From: Acytostelium subglobosum LB1
Lineage: Eukaryota; Evosea; Eumycetozoa; Acytosteliales; Acytosteliaceae
NCBI RefSeq assembly: GCF_000787575.1
Contig: NW_012236520.1
Span: 682,001-746,000, forward strand
Length of the DNA: 64,000 nt
Direction: 5' to 3'
Part shown: positions 23,358 through 36,700 of the stretch, one piece after another
How the letters are laid out: every line of letters starts with the position of its first letter
Numbering within the stretch: position 1 is the stretch's first letter
The notes under the pieces: model-generated
Seen by the model: the letters and a program-made list of their open reading frames with translations, nothing else
Databases searched by the model: none
Told to the model about the DNA's origin: nothing
Program-made: the position numbers and the translations under genes

Positions 23358-23427
23358 ATATCCATCCACCCGACATTTTGTAAATATACAATACAAAGAA
23401 ATTTATATTTATATATAAATATTATAC

Positions 23428-24260
23428 TTAGTTTAGTAGATTAATGACATTCATTGAGGAGTTGACTGAATGTTTGTTGCCCAATGATGATAATGGTTTC
23501 TCGAAAGTTTCAACCTTTACCGAGGATTCTCTTTTCATCAATTTAGAATAATGAAGACCACAAGCATTACATAACCTTGATGTAATTGGTTAGTTCAATA
23601 TTTGACGAACTTATGCGATCCATGATAGATATACATACGACTTACCACCTGCAGGACCCTTCCTCCACTCTGGCGTTTGTGTTGTTCCACATGATGTACA
23701 AAATAGGTCTGATCTTTGTGAGGATACTGGTGAGGTTGGAGTGGCTGGATCATCATTGTTGGGAGTTTGACTCGATAGTTTCTTCTTCTTTCTGAATCTC
23801 CTGGGTCTGGTAAGAGGCACAACTACTCTTCTTTCATCAGTTTGGGACCTTTCACTCGTTTCTTTCTTCGTCGCATCCTCAATCATATTTACAAGTTGTG
23901 TACATATTGAATTTAATTTGTTTAGTGTATGCTCTGTAATACCATTTGTTAAAGTTGTCTTGGCTATTTTAGAAATCTCTAAACTAATATCTCTTATCTC
24001 AATCCAGGATTCTTGTTCTTTGGGCATCATTCCATATTTTAATTTCTCAGGTATTATAATATTAGTAGTGGATGTTGTAGTAATTTTTGACGGGGACGAC
24101 CCATAAGGGCTGTTAGGAGGAGAATTTGATGAGGAAGTTAATATTGTACCGGAAATTATTGGGAGGAATTATCAATATTATTATGGTTTGATTGAGAGCT
24201 TGTTGACCAGTCTATAAATATGAAAGGATAGTTAATATTATTATCAAAGTTTGTATCCAT
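23428..24260 (-). CDS. GATA-type zinc-finger transcription factor (5' end disrupted or misread)
   Basis: Exon 2 is 23428-23575 and exon 1 ends at 23639 with donor TC|GTATGT. Joined, they give CTSCGTTQTPEWRKGPAGGK then SLCNACGLHYSKLMKRE, a perfect C-X2-C-X18-C-X2-C GATA finger near the C-terminus, preceded by a basic patch (RPRRFRKKKK). The frame is open upstream of the first in-frame Met (24030) through SSNSPPNSPYGSSPSK, which looks coding, but ends in a stop near 24171 with no ATG. A start at 24260 (MDTNFDNNINYPFIF...) gives a natural-looking N-terminus in another frame that stops at 24156. A single-base indel between 24156 and 24171 would explain both; no intron fits. Either the sequence has an error there or the gene starts at 24030. 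DNA-binding regulator by family. Confidence 0.75.
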
Positions 24261-24772
24261 TTATTATTATTATATATATTATATTTTTTTAGAAGGATAA
24301 ACAAAAAATAATAACTTAGAGAGAATTCTCTTTGGTACTGGTAGTATTTTTTTTTATTATATTAGTCTGGGTTTGGAAATTCTTTTTCTGGGAGTTTGTC
24401 ACAATAACGCGCATTCCACCACTGAAACTTAATATTCCTATTTAAGTGTTTTAAAAACTTGATTATTAATAGTATTTGTAACCTTATTTCTGACCGATGG
24501 TGACTAGTTGATCATCAACTACCTAGTATTCAGAAGTGGAAGATAGTCTCCTCAAAAAGTATAATTAAAATATACTAGAATACTTATAGAACTATATTTA
24601 ATAGTCAATATTAGGTGATTAATAAGGTTCATCCAAAGACAATTGTCAACAATATTAGGAGTATTCAATTGTATTATCAATTGAGTGTGGAGCATGGGTG
24701 GATACGATTCCAATCATGACCCAGGTATAAGTGGAGCCAATTTGACTATCAACAAACTTGGCGTAATGATCT
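24261..24772. other. AT-rich intergenic region between GATA gene and HECT gene 3' end
   Basis: No gene seen. It contains small palindromes: AGTTGAT-C-ATCAACT at 24506-24520, GACAATTGTC near 24640, and TCAATTG/CAATTGA around 24665-24685. It should hold the GATA gene promoter and the HECT 3' untranslated region. Confidence 0.55.
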
Positions 24773-27700
24773 TTATTCCAAACCTCCAACGATGCTTGCG
24801 GTAGATGATATTAACGCTGGCAAAGAACTGTCGTCGGGGATAATAAAGTCAGCATCAATCTCCCGACATGTGGTGATGGCGTACAACAACTTCTCTCGCA
24901 TCACATCCTGTGAACTGTAGTTGGGCAGCGAAAGAGTGAAGAAACAGGTCTTGGCCTCTGGCAGGTACTCGTCCTGGTTCTCATCGATGGACATGCGACT
25001 GGTGTGTCCACCAATGCCTGTCTCATAGTCGTCGTCGTAGAGTGTGGAGTCGTTGCGAATGAACACCTGAAGTTGGAATTGGAAGGTGAACTCGTGCGAT
25101 GAGGGCAGACGTGATCTGCCCCACACGAAGCGCAGGAGTAGGGTCTGCTCCTCAGATGAGAATGTCTCGAGAATGCGCCAGAACCATACGACGCGGGGCT
25201 CGTTGGGGTGCAGGCCAATGTATCGTGTGTGTCGTTTGAGCAGTTTGATGTCGAGGCCTGGCATTCCACAGACGCGAAGTTGAAGCTCCTGCCAGGTGTA
25301 GATGTTGAGCAGGTGCAGGGGCACGATGGATGCCACACCCTTGGCAATGGCATCGATCTGCAACTTGAACTCGTTGAGCTTGTACATCTCGAGCATCCTG
25401 GCGTACTCTAGTCGATTTTCCCAGATGACCTCGCGACTCTTGCCATCCTGTACCAACTCCACTGTGCTATTGTCAATGGAGCGCGATGTGAACGTCTGGA
25501 AGATGAGGTCGTTGAAGACGTCCTTGTCCATTGGAGAGCGCATCATCTCGAGCATGTTTGTGCAGTACTTGTCGATGGCCTCCAGATCTAGACGGTCGAC
25601 GCGGGCACACACCAGTGCCTTCCAAAAGATCGAGGGGAAGGACACTTCGATACAGTTCTTGGTCCTGATCGCAATGCCAATGAGGCGACCAACAAACTCA
25701 AAGAGTTGCAGTGAGAATGGAGAGTTGGCGCTCGAGTTTGGCACGAGCTTATCGCGGTTGAATGCCACATCACCTTGGGCATTGTGACATGGGAGGAAGA
25801 GGTTCAAGTCGACGCTCTGCAAGTCGCTGATGATTTGAGTGATTGACTCGCGATAGGGGCCTCCTGCGTCGCGGGCGCCCTCTCTCTCGAGCTTCACCTC
25901 CCAAGCGCGATCATTGTGTCTGAGTCGCGATGGGTCCATCATGCCAATCTGGCGGAAGGCTTGGAAGAAGAGTGACTCACTCTGCTGCGCGCCATGGGGT
26001 GGAGACAGCATGTTCTTGGGGGCGTGTTGTTGCTGTTGCTGTTGTAGGATCTGTGATGGCTGTTGATGGATGAGCAGATAGTCATTGGAGTTGAGATAGT
26101 GACTCTGGCGAAGGTTGTGTGTGTGTCCAAATGCACCAGACAATGTGTTGCCAGCGGCTGACGATGCTGCACTCGATGATGACGAGCTAAAGAGTGTGCC
26201 ATTGCGATTGAGGTAGAGCATTGGGCGTCGACCAAAGAATCGGGTGCTCTGCAAAGAGCTGCCCAGCACCTCGAGCTTGATGTCGTAGAAGAGTAAACCA
26301 CGTAGACTGCACAGACGGTAGGCGATCGACCAGTCCTCACTGGCGCCACGCAGATCAATGTACTGCAGGAAGCTCTGGCAACATGTGTTGAAGTGCTTCA
26401 AAATGATGAAGCGCAGCTGCAGCACCATTGGGTCGTTCACGCCAAAGAGCTGAGGGAACAGCATCAAGTACTCTGTTGTGAGGCATTGATCGAAGCTAAT
26501 GAGAGGGGTTGGGATGTTAGGTGATGAAGGGAAGGGGATGATTCCAAATGACTTACATAAGTTGTGATGGAGTCTTCTTTTGTTTCTCACAGACTGTGTT
26601 GACAAACTTGACGAGCTCCTGATCGAGGGAATGATTCCAGGGCTTGGAGAAGAGATACTCGATCTCTCGGTCGTACTGCAACTCGTGTTCCTTTTGGATG
26701 TCATCGGGGAAGATTGGAGTCACGGTGAAGCGGAAGCCCCACTCTGACTCGGTCGAGTCAGAGTAGAATGACCAAATGAATCGGTCGCCTGCGATGAGGA
26801 TGGGCTGCTGTGTGGGGAAGTCGCCAGTGAAGAATCCAAGATCATCGCCACCAGGCGTGCTCTTTGAGAACATCAGATAGTCGACGTAGGTCTGCGTCTT
26901 GGACTTGGGATCAAACTCAACTTTGAGCGAGATGGCGTTGGGTATAAGGATGTTGGCGGTGACGCGCACACCCTGTGGATAGGGGTGCGGACTGTCCACC
27001 ACCTGCTTGTGTCTCGTGCCCACAAACGACTCCTTGATGAACTCGCGATTGAATCCCTTGCCCTTGAACAGGTTGTCCAGCACCTTGTAGGTCTTGAGCG
27101 TGCGGTAGTACCATGCGCGATAGTCCTGGTCTGGCGACAATGCTGCATGCTGTTGGTTCCTGTTGTTACCGCCGCCACTATTGAGGATGCCGCTGGACGA
27201 GGGCGATGAGGCATGAATATCGAGGCCCAACTGCGTCTTGTTGATGTCCACATGGACGCAGAGCTCGATGAGTCGTTGGAGATACTGCGAGAGCAGTGTG
27301 TTGCCGCCGCCCGAGGGGTTGATCTGACGCTCAAACTTGTAGAGCTTGAACATCTCCTCCTTGAGGTGATCCAGCTTGCTCGTGAATGAGTTGGACTCGC
27401 TTTGCTTCTGGAGTATGCGTGCCAAAAAGTTGATCACCTTGAGCTTGCGATCGAGCGGCTGTGACACCTCGAGATGTTGGAGCAGCAGCTCGACCAGGTC
27501 GTTGCTAAAGTAGTTGGGGTACTTGGTGGTGAAGTGATGCATCTCCAGCTGAAGGATCCAGTCGACGAGGAAGCAGGCAAACTCAAAGTTGGGGTTGGGC
27601 AGCAGACTGACATCGCTGGTGCGCATGCGTATCGGTGTGACCGTGAACTTGTATCCCCAGTCCGAGTTGGGAGAGTCGGCGTTGAAGATCATCCAGCATT

Positions 27701-30700
27701 GACCGGCGTGCACCAGTGTTGGCGGGAACGAGGCGACGTTTCCACTGAACGACGCGATGTGGTCCGTGCAGCACGGGTCATAGTAGAGCTTCAACATGCC
27801 GTAGCCCGGCTCGGTCGATGTGCGCGAGTCAAAGACAATGAGCAGTGAGAGAGCGCCTTCGATACGAATGATCTTCTTGCACTTGTAGTTGGCGGGGTAT
27901 GGATGGGGCGACTCGTCGACTAGCTGCGGCAGAGGCTTGTGCGCCGTGTCCTTGAGTTGCAGCGCGCACTCCTTGACGAGTACGTCGACCAGAGAGTTGG
28001 ACGTCAGCGTATTGGCCTTGGAGCGCACGGACGGACTGGAGTTGTAGGCCGTGTTGATGATCTGCAGCCAGTCGTTGAGTTCCTCTTGTGTCGAGGTCTG
28101 GAACAAGTGCGTCTTGTTCGAGGCTACCGTCACCTGGAAGCAGTAGTCCTTCTTGTTGAACAGTTTGCTCTGCTTTGGTATGGATACCTGGGTCACGGAC
28201 ACAATGTCACGCAAGTCGATCGAGCCGATGGGCGCAAGCGTCGATGTCTCCTTTGAGAATGAGTTGATCACTGTGGGCGTGAGAGTGGCTGTTGTCTGCT
28301 GGGTCTGGCCTTGCGACGATTTGTAGTAATACAGCGTCTCGCTTGACAACACAACAAAGACTCGCTTCCACAACTTGATGATCTTTTGTTGCTTCATCAG
28401 ATTGCCAGACTTGAGTGGCTCGCCCAAACTGTTTCCAGCCAGTGCGCCTATTGGTGGGGTCATTGGCGGCTTGTAGCTGCGCCACTTGGGACCATCTCCA
28501 GGTGAGCTGCTTCCAGTGCTAACACCGCTGCCACTGTTGGCTGGCGTGCTGCTGAGCTGCTCAAGCGATGATGCGAGTGACGCACCAAGTGATGGGCCCA
28601 GTGAGGATGAGAGCGCAGCAAGCGATTTCTCATTGAATGACAGTTGCTTCTCCAATCGCTCGCTGAATGAACCTGTCGATAGCGAGACTGGCGTAGACTG
28701 CTTGCGATGGTGTGTGCCGTTGGAGTGCGTGGCGGGCTGTCCAATGATGACATCGGAGAAGACTGGCGGGTGCAGCTGGGTCTCCTGTCGAATGAGATAA
28801 GTGAGCTTGGACTGAAGCATCTTGAGGTTTTGGAGGTCCTTGTGCATGTAGGCGTTGCTGCTGATGCTGCTGAACAGCTTTGTGATGCTGCTGTTGTTGT
28901 TGAACGTCTTCTTGCCGCCAAAGCTGTTGAGCAGTGAGGTCTGTAGCGTGAGCTTGAGAATGTAGATCAGGTTCTTGGCGCCACCAAATGATGTGTAGGC
29001 CACGCGGATGTTGTTTGGCAATGACACCAGCAATGAGATGAGTGCCTGGCGCGCAAAGAGAATTGAGAGCGCCAGCTCGGACGACGCGTCCAGTTGCACA
29101 AGCTGTGAGTGCGAGTACTTGTCGATCGACTGCAGGGGGTTCTTGGTGGACTTGTCCGGACTGGGCGGGTGGATCAGCACCTCGTAGCACAGCCACCAGT
29201 CGACGAGCGAGAATGTGTCCTCGTCCAACACTGTCACCAGCACCTGCTTGTGCTTCTTGTCGATGCTCTTGACGATGCCCACCGCGCCAATGATGCGATC
29301 CATGTCCAGCACCCAATTGCTGCGACATAACACGAGTTTCTCGCGACGACTGATCATCACGGACATGCCCGGTTGGATGTCGCCCCATGAGATGCGCTTG
29401 CCTGGGATGCCCTCCTCGGGTATATCGTCCTCTGTCAAGTTCTCATCGTCGTCGTTGGCCACGTTCTGGCTGTCCACCTCGTCCAACTCTGGATTGTTGC
29501 TGTTGTTGTTGTTGGTGGAGTTGTGGCGGGACTTGACATGAAGTCCACTGCCGTCGCCACTGCCCTTCTTGCGATGGCTGCGCGGACCAGAGTCACCCCT
29601 GGAGCCTGGGTCACCATTGTTGGGTCGATTGCTGTCGAGCGAATCGTCGCCCTCCAGATCAATGACGCCCATATCATCAAACTCTTCAATCTCCTCGAGC
29701 ATCTCATTGTCTTCGTCGTCGAGGTCGTTGATATCTGTGATCGTGCCCAGGTCCTCGGGTTCCTTGTTGTTGCCACCGCCGCCGGCAGGAATGGATGGGC
29801 CAGAAGTATCGCCTCCAGCCGTGATGAACAACTTGAACGATGAGTCATAGATGCGCTCCTTGATCAAGAATGATAGTCGCTCCATCTTCTCAATCTTGGG
29901 CTCGTCAATGAATTGGATGGGACGGCCCAGGGCAAACTCGACCAGGATTGGCACGAGTATCTCCTCGAGTGAGTACTTGGCGCACTCGGGATGCTTGAAC
30001 ATGTAGCCGAGCACCTTCATCACACGCGACTTGACAAAGAGATAGATGTTGCGCTGCTCTGTCCTGAAGGTCATCGATTGATGCTTGGATGATTGTGAGT
30101 CGCTGGTCGATGATGGTGGCGTCAACAACATTGATGGCATGGCCGTGGGGATTGATGTGGGGCGCAGGAACACCGAGAGACTGGGTAGGATGGATGAGGA
30201 CGATGGGAGGAACTGGCCAAAGTCGATTGCGATCTCTGTGATTGGCTTGAGATTGCGTCGGTGATGCACCGTGCGGTAGAGCTTGGGTATGTTGCTATCG
30301 AGCAGTACGCGACAAAGGTTGCTCAGGGGCGAGTACTCAATGACCGTACCCTTCTCATGACGCCCTGAACCAAGGTCGACCTGTACCCTCGCACCATTCC
30401 AAATGCCATCTAGATGACCGGCCAGCATTGTGATTGTTGAGAAGACCTGCAGCAAGGATTTTGTCGCGGGTGGGGACATGGGTCGCAGTGTGTCTTGCAC
30501 GATGGTCGAGGGCAGGAGGTTCAAGCCCTCCTCAATGTATCGCTGCATGTGTGGCTTCCAAAGGGGTGCGCGTAGGAGAATGCGCAGGAGTGATATGACC
30601 TCCGAGACGTAGGATAGGGACATGGAGGGCATGTTCTTCTCCGAGATGGTTTGCTCGAGGTGTGAGGAGGTGAGCGGCGTGACGTCATAGAGAAAGGGAG

Positions 30701-33700
30701 ACGCGCCAAAGTTGACAGAGAGTGACACGTTGGAGCCGAGCTGCACGGCGGGGTAGTAGTCGCCAAACACGTTCTTGAAGGCCGTGCCGAGGTACTTGCC
30801 GTTCTTTGTGAAGAACACCTTGCCCTCCTTGCGGTTCCAGCCACAGCCCACGACATCGTTGCGTGTGAATGATGCGGCGTATTTGCGCGAGCGACTAGAG
30901 TTGACACGGTGGCATGCCTTGTGGCCGTCCTTGCCAGAGAAACCGTAGCCATACTTCCAGTCCCGCAAGGTGCGTAGTTGCGACACGTGGCTCATGGCCA
31001 CGAGGCCAATGACACAGTTGACGGGGGCATTTACATTGTCCGATGCGCTGAGGTCGTTCTCGATCTTGAGCTCAAAGTAGAACAGGGGGATCGACTCTGG
31101 GATCACGTTGTCCGAGCGAATGATGCCTGACACGGTGTCGCCCATCATCGATGAGAATGTGGCCATCTTGGCATCGTTGGAGAATCGCACGCCTTGAACG
31201 GTGCTGGTGTCCCAGCACGTGGGTAGCACTGTGTTCTTGTCAAAGATCGAGAAGAATGAGGGCGACGAGTCGATCTTGGTGCTGTAGTTGCTACTGAAGA
31301 ACAGGTTGTAGTTGGAGGCCGTGATGAAGAAGCGAGGATCGATGTACTTGGCGGTCTCGAGCAGGTCCGACGTGCAGCCCCAATAGCTAATCGCGCCAAC
31401 AATGTCCAGGAGCAATGTGAACAGGCTCTTGTGTGCGCCTGATGTTGGTTGTGGCGGCTGTGGTGTTGAGAATGAGTGCGCCGCAGATGTTGGTGGTATC
31501 GATGATGATGAGTGCTTGCTCTTGCCCGTCGGCACCACGAGGCTCTCGGGCGAGACGTATGGCAAAATCCTTCGGAAGATACGAAGGGTCAGCTTGCGAT
31601 GTGTCTCATCGCCCACCTGCAAGATGCAATGGAAGATCTGCAAAAAGGACGGCGCGGTCAGTCGCGACTTTACCGAGTTGAATGCCGACAGGATGTAGAG
31701 TAGCGAAAGGGTGTCGTTGAAGTCATTGTTGAATGATCGCTCGCCACGTAGAATGCGTCGACCCTTGCCTGTAATGGGTGGGGTAGTGCCAGCCATTGGT
31801 AAGTAGGAACCAAGCCAGTAAGTCTTGTTCTGCTCCTGAAGGTACGCCAATGAGGAGTCCAGTTGCGTCTCGACGAGTTGGAAGAATGTATCGCGTAGAG
31901 TCTCGAGTGACTTGCTCATGGACGCGGCGTCCTTACTCGTCTGTGGCTTGTTGGAGCTGCTGTTGTTTGGCGCACCAACACAGATCAGACCGAGGAATCT
32001 AAAGAGCGCCTTGGCATTCTTCTTGAGTCGTTCTTTCTCCTGTCGCTCCTCATCAATGAATGTGCCAACTGAGGAGAAGTTATTGTTGCCGCCACTGTTT
32101 GAGAATAGACTACCTGTATGTGTGCCGCCCGACGAGCTAGAGCCAAGCGTGTGCAGTAACATGTTGTTGATCGGGCTCTGACCTTGAGCGGCAGGCACGC
32201 TACCCGAGGTCCACAGTCCACCCCACACCGACTCGTTGGTCATCAGATTGTGTATCTTGTTAAAGATGTCGACCGAGGTCAGCAGGTCAGCGTCCTCGCT
32301 AGTGAAGTTCAGAGTGAAGGCGTCCAGCGCGTAGACGCGCAATGTCGAGTCGCTGTTGGGGTCTTGGAGCAATGCGGCAATGTCCTCCATGAGCAGACGA
32401 AATGTCTTCTTGATGTCGAGCAGCAGTCGACTGCCACAGCCACGCAGATGATCAAGGTAGTGGAAGGGAGGCGAGCGTTGTTTGACAAAGCCACTGTTAC
32501 GCAGCGCTGGGCCAATGTAGCACAACACCTCATGCTTCATTGTGTGGTCGGATGTGCAGCGCAGGATGTCAATCATGGCCTGCAGGCCAAGCCCACGAGT
32601 GTAGGCTCGTGATCTTCTCGTCGCCAGTATCATCTTGATGACGTCCAGTGAGATGTTTGAGAGAGAGAAGTTGATGACTGAGCTGGTAATGTCACTCCAA
32701 ACTTGTTGTTGCGCCTCCTTGCTCTTGTTGGGCTCGTCACTGTTGTTGCATGACTGCAGCTGCATGAGGAACATTGCACGATCAACGATCTTGTCGGTGA
32801 CGTCCTTGTAGATGGTCTCGCGCAGGGTGGCGTGGACGCTGCGTCGATTGGCCGACTCGTCCTCGTTGCTCACAGAGCCTGTGGTGGAAGTTGTGTTGTT
32901 GCCAAGATTGTTGTTGAGGTTCTCCTGGTGGCGCTGAATGATTATGTGGCGCATGTGGCCGACAGACTTCCAAACATCGACCAACTGCTGGGGCGGCTTG
33001 AGCTGGTGCATGATTCCCGACTCGGCCTTGCCCTCAACCATCTCCTTGCAGCGAAACTGTATGATCTCAAGTGCAAAGTTCATGGCCAGCTCGCTCAGTC
33101 CGAGATGTTTGATCAGAGCTGCGATTGTTGCCTGTTGCGCGGTCTTGATGCTGCCCTTGCCCTTGAGGGGCTCACCCGTGATGTAGTGCCACATAAAGTC
33201 TGACAGGGACTGTGAGTAGACTTCGTTGTTGCGCTTGGCCAATGAGACACAGAATCTCTGGATGGCCTGCCATTGTGATGATTGGGATGCCTGTGGAGTG
33301 GACATCACATCGATGGGGCAGGGTTGAGGCTTGGGGTTGGGGTGTGGAGACGCCACCAGATTGCTCTCGGGACCAAACAACACCTGTGAGACGTACTCCT
33401 CTTCGATGCTGCCTTGGAACAACGGCGACTCAAGTGTCTGGCGGTGTTCATACTCGAGGTCGGTGAATGTGTCACCACATATCAACGACGCGGAGAAGCG
33501 GCCAGCTAGACAGCACATGGTCTTCTCCAGGTGCGATGACCAGGGTAGCGAGGTCTTGTCCGAGTTGGGCATATGTCCAATGATGTTGCAACGATAGCCC
33601 CAGAAGGCGTAGGGGTTTGTGATGCCGCTGGCCGAGCCAGTGACGAACTGGAAGACGACCGTGTCGCCAGGGATCAAGAAACGTCGCTTGGGCCACTGCG

Positions 33701-36700
33701 ACAATGAGAACTTGTCCATGGGCTCCTTGGAGTCGGCCGACTCATAGATCTGAAGTACGTCGTCCGCTGTGCTGGTCATTGACCGCTCGTCAAACACCAG
33801 CGACAAAAACACCGAACCGGGGATCGAGACGACCTGGCGCGTGTTCATGAACGGGTGATAGGGATGTGGCGACTCGGATATCCTGCTGGGTCCCTCAACA
33901 AAGCTACTGCGCTTTTGGAGGGGCTGGCGTCCGAGTTCTGGCCGGTTGAGAAGCTTGGGTAGACGTCTGTTGATGCGATCCACAACGCCGATCAATGGCA
34001 CGAGCGAGGGGAGCATCTCCTTGGCCAGCCAAATGTGATGCGAGAACAGGAACAATGAGTGTATGAGTGTGGGCAGCAGTGCGCCAACGACTGATGATTT
34101 GAAGTCCATGAGAAGGATTGATTGACTTCGCTGCGGTGTCTCCGAGTCGAGCACGCCCAAAAGTAGCTCCTTGCACTTGTCCATGAGCAGACGAGAGTAG
34201 GCCACGAGGGCCTGCGATGGTGCGTCCGTGCCCACGACAGAGTTCTCCACGCGAAGCACCAAGTCCTTTTGGACAGCGAGCAGGAGTCGCATGGCGGGAG
34301 ATGATGAGGCAAGAGGTGGGGGCGGCGCCGACGAGAAGAATGAGAAGCCAAGGTTCTGATTGTTTGGGTCCTGTCGCTGTGGCTCCAGTGATTGCTTGGG
34401 GATAGTGGCCTGCGCCTCGACCAGCAGGTGTTTGATTATTGGCACAAAGAGATTCATTGGATCGAATGGCTTGTCCGAGGGATACTCTGCACCAAACGTG
34501 CTAAACACACTGAATGGTGAGGGGATCTCCGAGAGCAGTGGGGGCAGGGCAAAGAATGATGCATTGGGATGATTGGCCAGCAGTGAGAGCACAGAGTTGA
34601 GCAACATTGAGTAGCCCTTCTCCTTTTGGTGCTTGTTCGATTGCTTGGACAATGATGAGGCGAGCGCCTTTCGATGGTTCATCACCTCCTCCAGCAACAT
34701 CTTGACAAAGTTGGCCTTGTCCAACGAGGTGGGATAGAAGAGGTCCAGTCCAATCGTCAACACTTCGCATGACTCTTCAATGATTGAGTTGAACTCGGGC
34801 AACTCTTGTTGGGTGGTTGTGGTTGTGAATGTGTGCTTGGGCAGGGGAGGGAGATTGTTTGGCGGCGACGATGAGCCCGAAGACGAAGAGCCAGAGATGC
34901 CCTCGATGATGAAGCCCAGTAAGAGGTCGCGAAGATGGTAAAGGAACGTCTGATCGACGCACTTGAGTAGTGAGTCGCGCGAGGAGTCTTGGTAGTGCTG
35001 CTGGCTGCGCTCAAGACTGCGTATGTTTGAGGTCAGGCGGAACAGATTGACCTTGAGCAATCGCAACGAATATATTATACATCGCAGTATGTCCAGGTTC
35101 TTGGGTGAGCCGATAGAGGCATCGACGCGAATCTGTGCCTGGTAGTGCTTGAGGATGGAGTAGAGCTGCGAGAAGGTGCTGTACGTCACCTCCACGCTGT
35201 ACGGCTCGTTGAGCTTGTAGAGGTGATGGATGGTGTTGTTGTCCGATATCGATGGCATGTAGTCGATGGACAAACGACTCAGCATGCCCAACACCGTGGA
35301 CACGATCTGCTTAGGCTCCAAACCAAGCATATCACTCGAGGTCGACTCGGTAAGTGGCATGAATGTGTGAGTTGTTGTTGATGATGTTGAAGTCGTTGCG
35401 GAGGTGGCTGAGGGGGAGACTGACGTGTGATCAGGTGATTGACTCTCGCGCAATGGCAGACCGGTGGGGAATGTGTGCTTGGGTCCAAAGCCTTCGTTTC
35501 CATAGCGACCGACCTCACTCTGGATGCTTGAATAGTTCCAGATGACATTGTTCACGTAGTCATAGGTGGACGCCAAGCCTATAGGCTGGCTCTCCAGACA
35601 GTAGTTGCCTATAAGCGAGCCGTCTGTGAGACTGAATGCGCGGCACAGGTAGCTCTTGGCATCGGCATTGTAATCGCTGCCCAGGGGTGGCGGCAGGACC
35701 ACCATCAGATACTGTCCATTGGTGTAGAATGAGCCCAGCTCAAGCACGACCGGGTTCAGCACGACCTCCTCGTTGACGTCCGAGTCGGGATATCGCAGTT
35801 CGATACGTTTGATGTGTTTGAAAGAGTGGAACGGGTCGTACATATCAACGATAAACTGCTTGTTGTTCTTGTAGTGATGGAAGCGTTGAAGTGACAGAAT
35901 GTAGAGGTAGCGACCGTCCGTAAACATTGGCGAGCGTGTGGTGAGGTGGAAGGCCGATGTGGCCAGCACCATCGACTCGTCCTCGAGCGATGACGACTGC
36001 GTGGTCTCGGGGCCAAATGGCAGTGTGAGATTGTTGGTGGTGGGCAGCGAGCCCGAGCCGTCCTGATTGATGCGGCCCACCTCTTGTAGTGTGACCGGGT
36101 CAATGACGATCAATGATGCTTGGTCGGTGGAAGGTGACCTATAGTATAGATATCCGTCGATCGACACTAGCCAGCCCTTCTCCTTGGGGAACCAATGGCC
36201 ATTCCTCGCGTATATCCTGCCCTGATGTGTACCAGAGTATCCAGTGCCAATCTTTGCAAGTCCACAATTGTCGTGAATGTATATATAATCACCATCCGAA
36301 GTGATTGTCGCGATGTTTGGATTGGGAGACGACAAGAATGCCAAAGAATCCTGCGATGCATTGTCATTCCAAAGCATTGGCCATGTTGCTATTATGTTTG
36401 ATTGATCGATTGAGGGTCAGTGAATGAGTGAATGAACATGAGTAACGGCCGTTACTTACCAAACAGAAGGTCACGCGTTAGAGGACTGAGGGGCAGGTCA
36501 ACCTTCCATTGTTCGAGTTGGCGAATGATGGGGATCAATCGAAGAGTAAGTGGTTCGTTGTTGTTGGCCTTCCACAGTGCCGATGCATTGGGACTGAAAG
36601 ACTCCCCACTGCCAGTGTTGGATGATTGATGAGGGGGACTGGCGGCACCGGTGGTGGCTGATGCTGTTGCCGCTGCAGCGACGGACGCTGACGACTTTGA

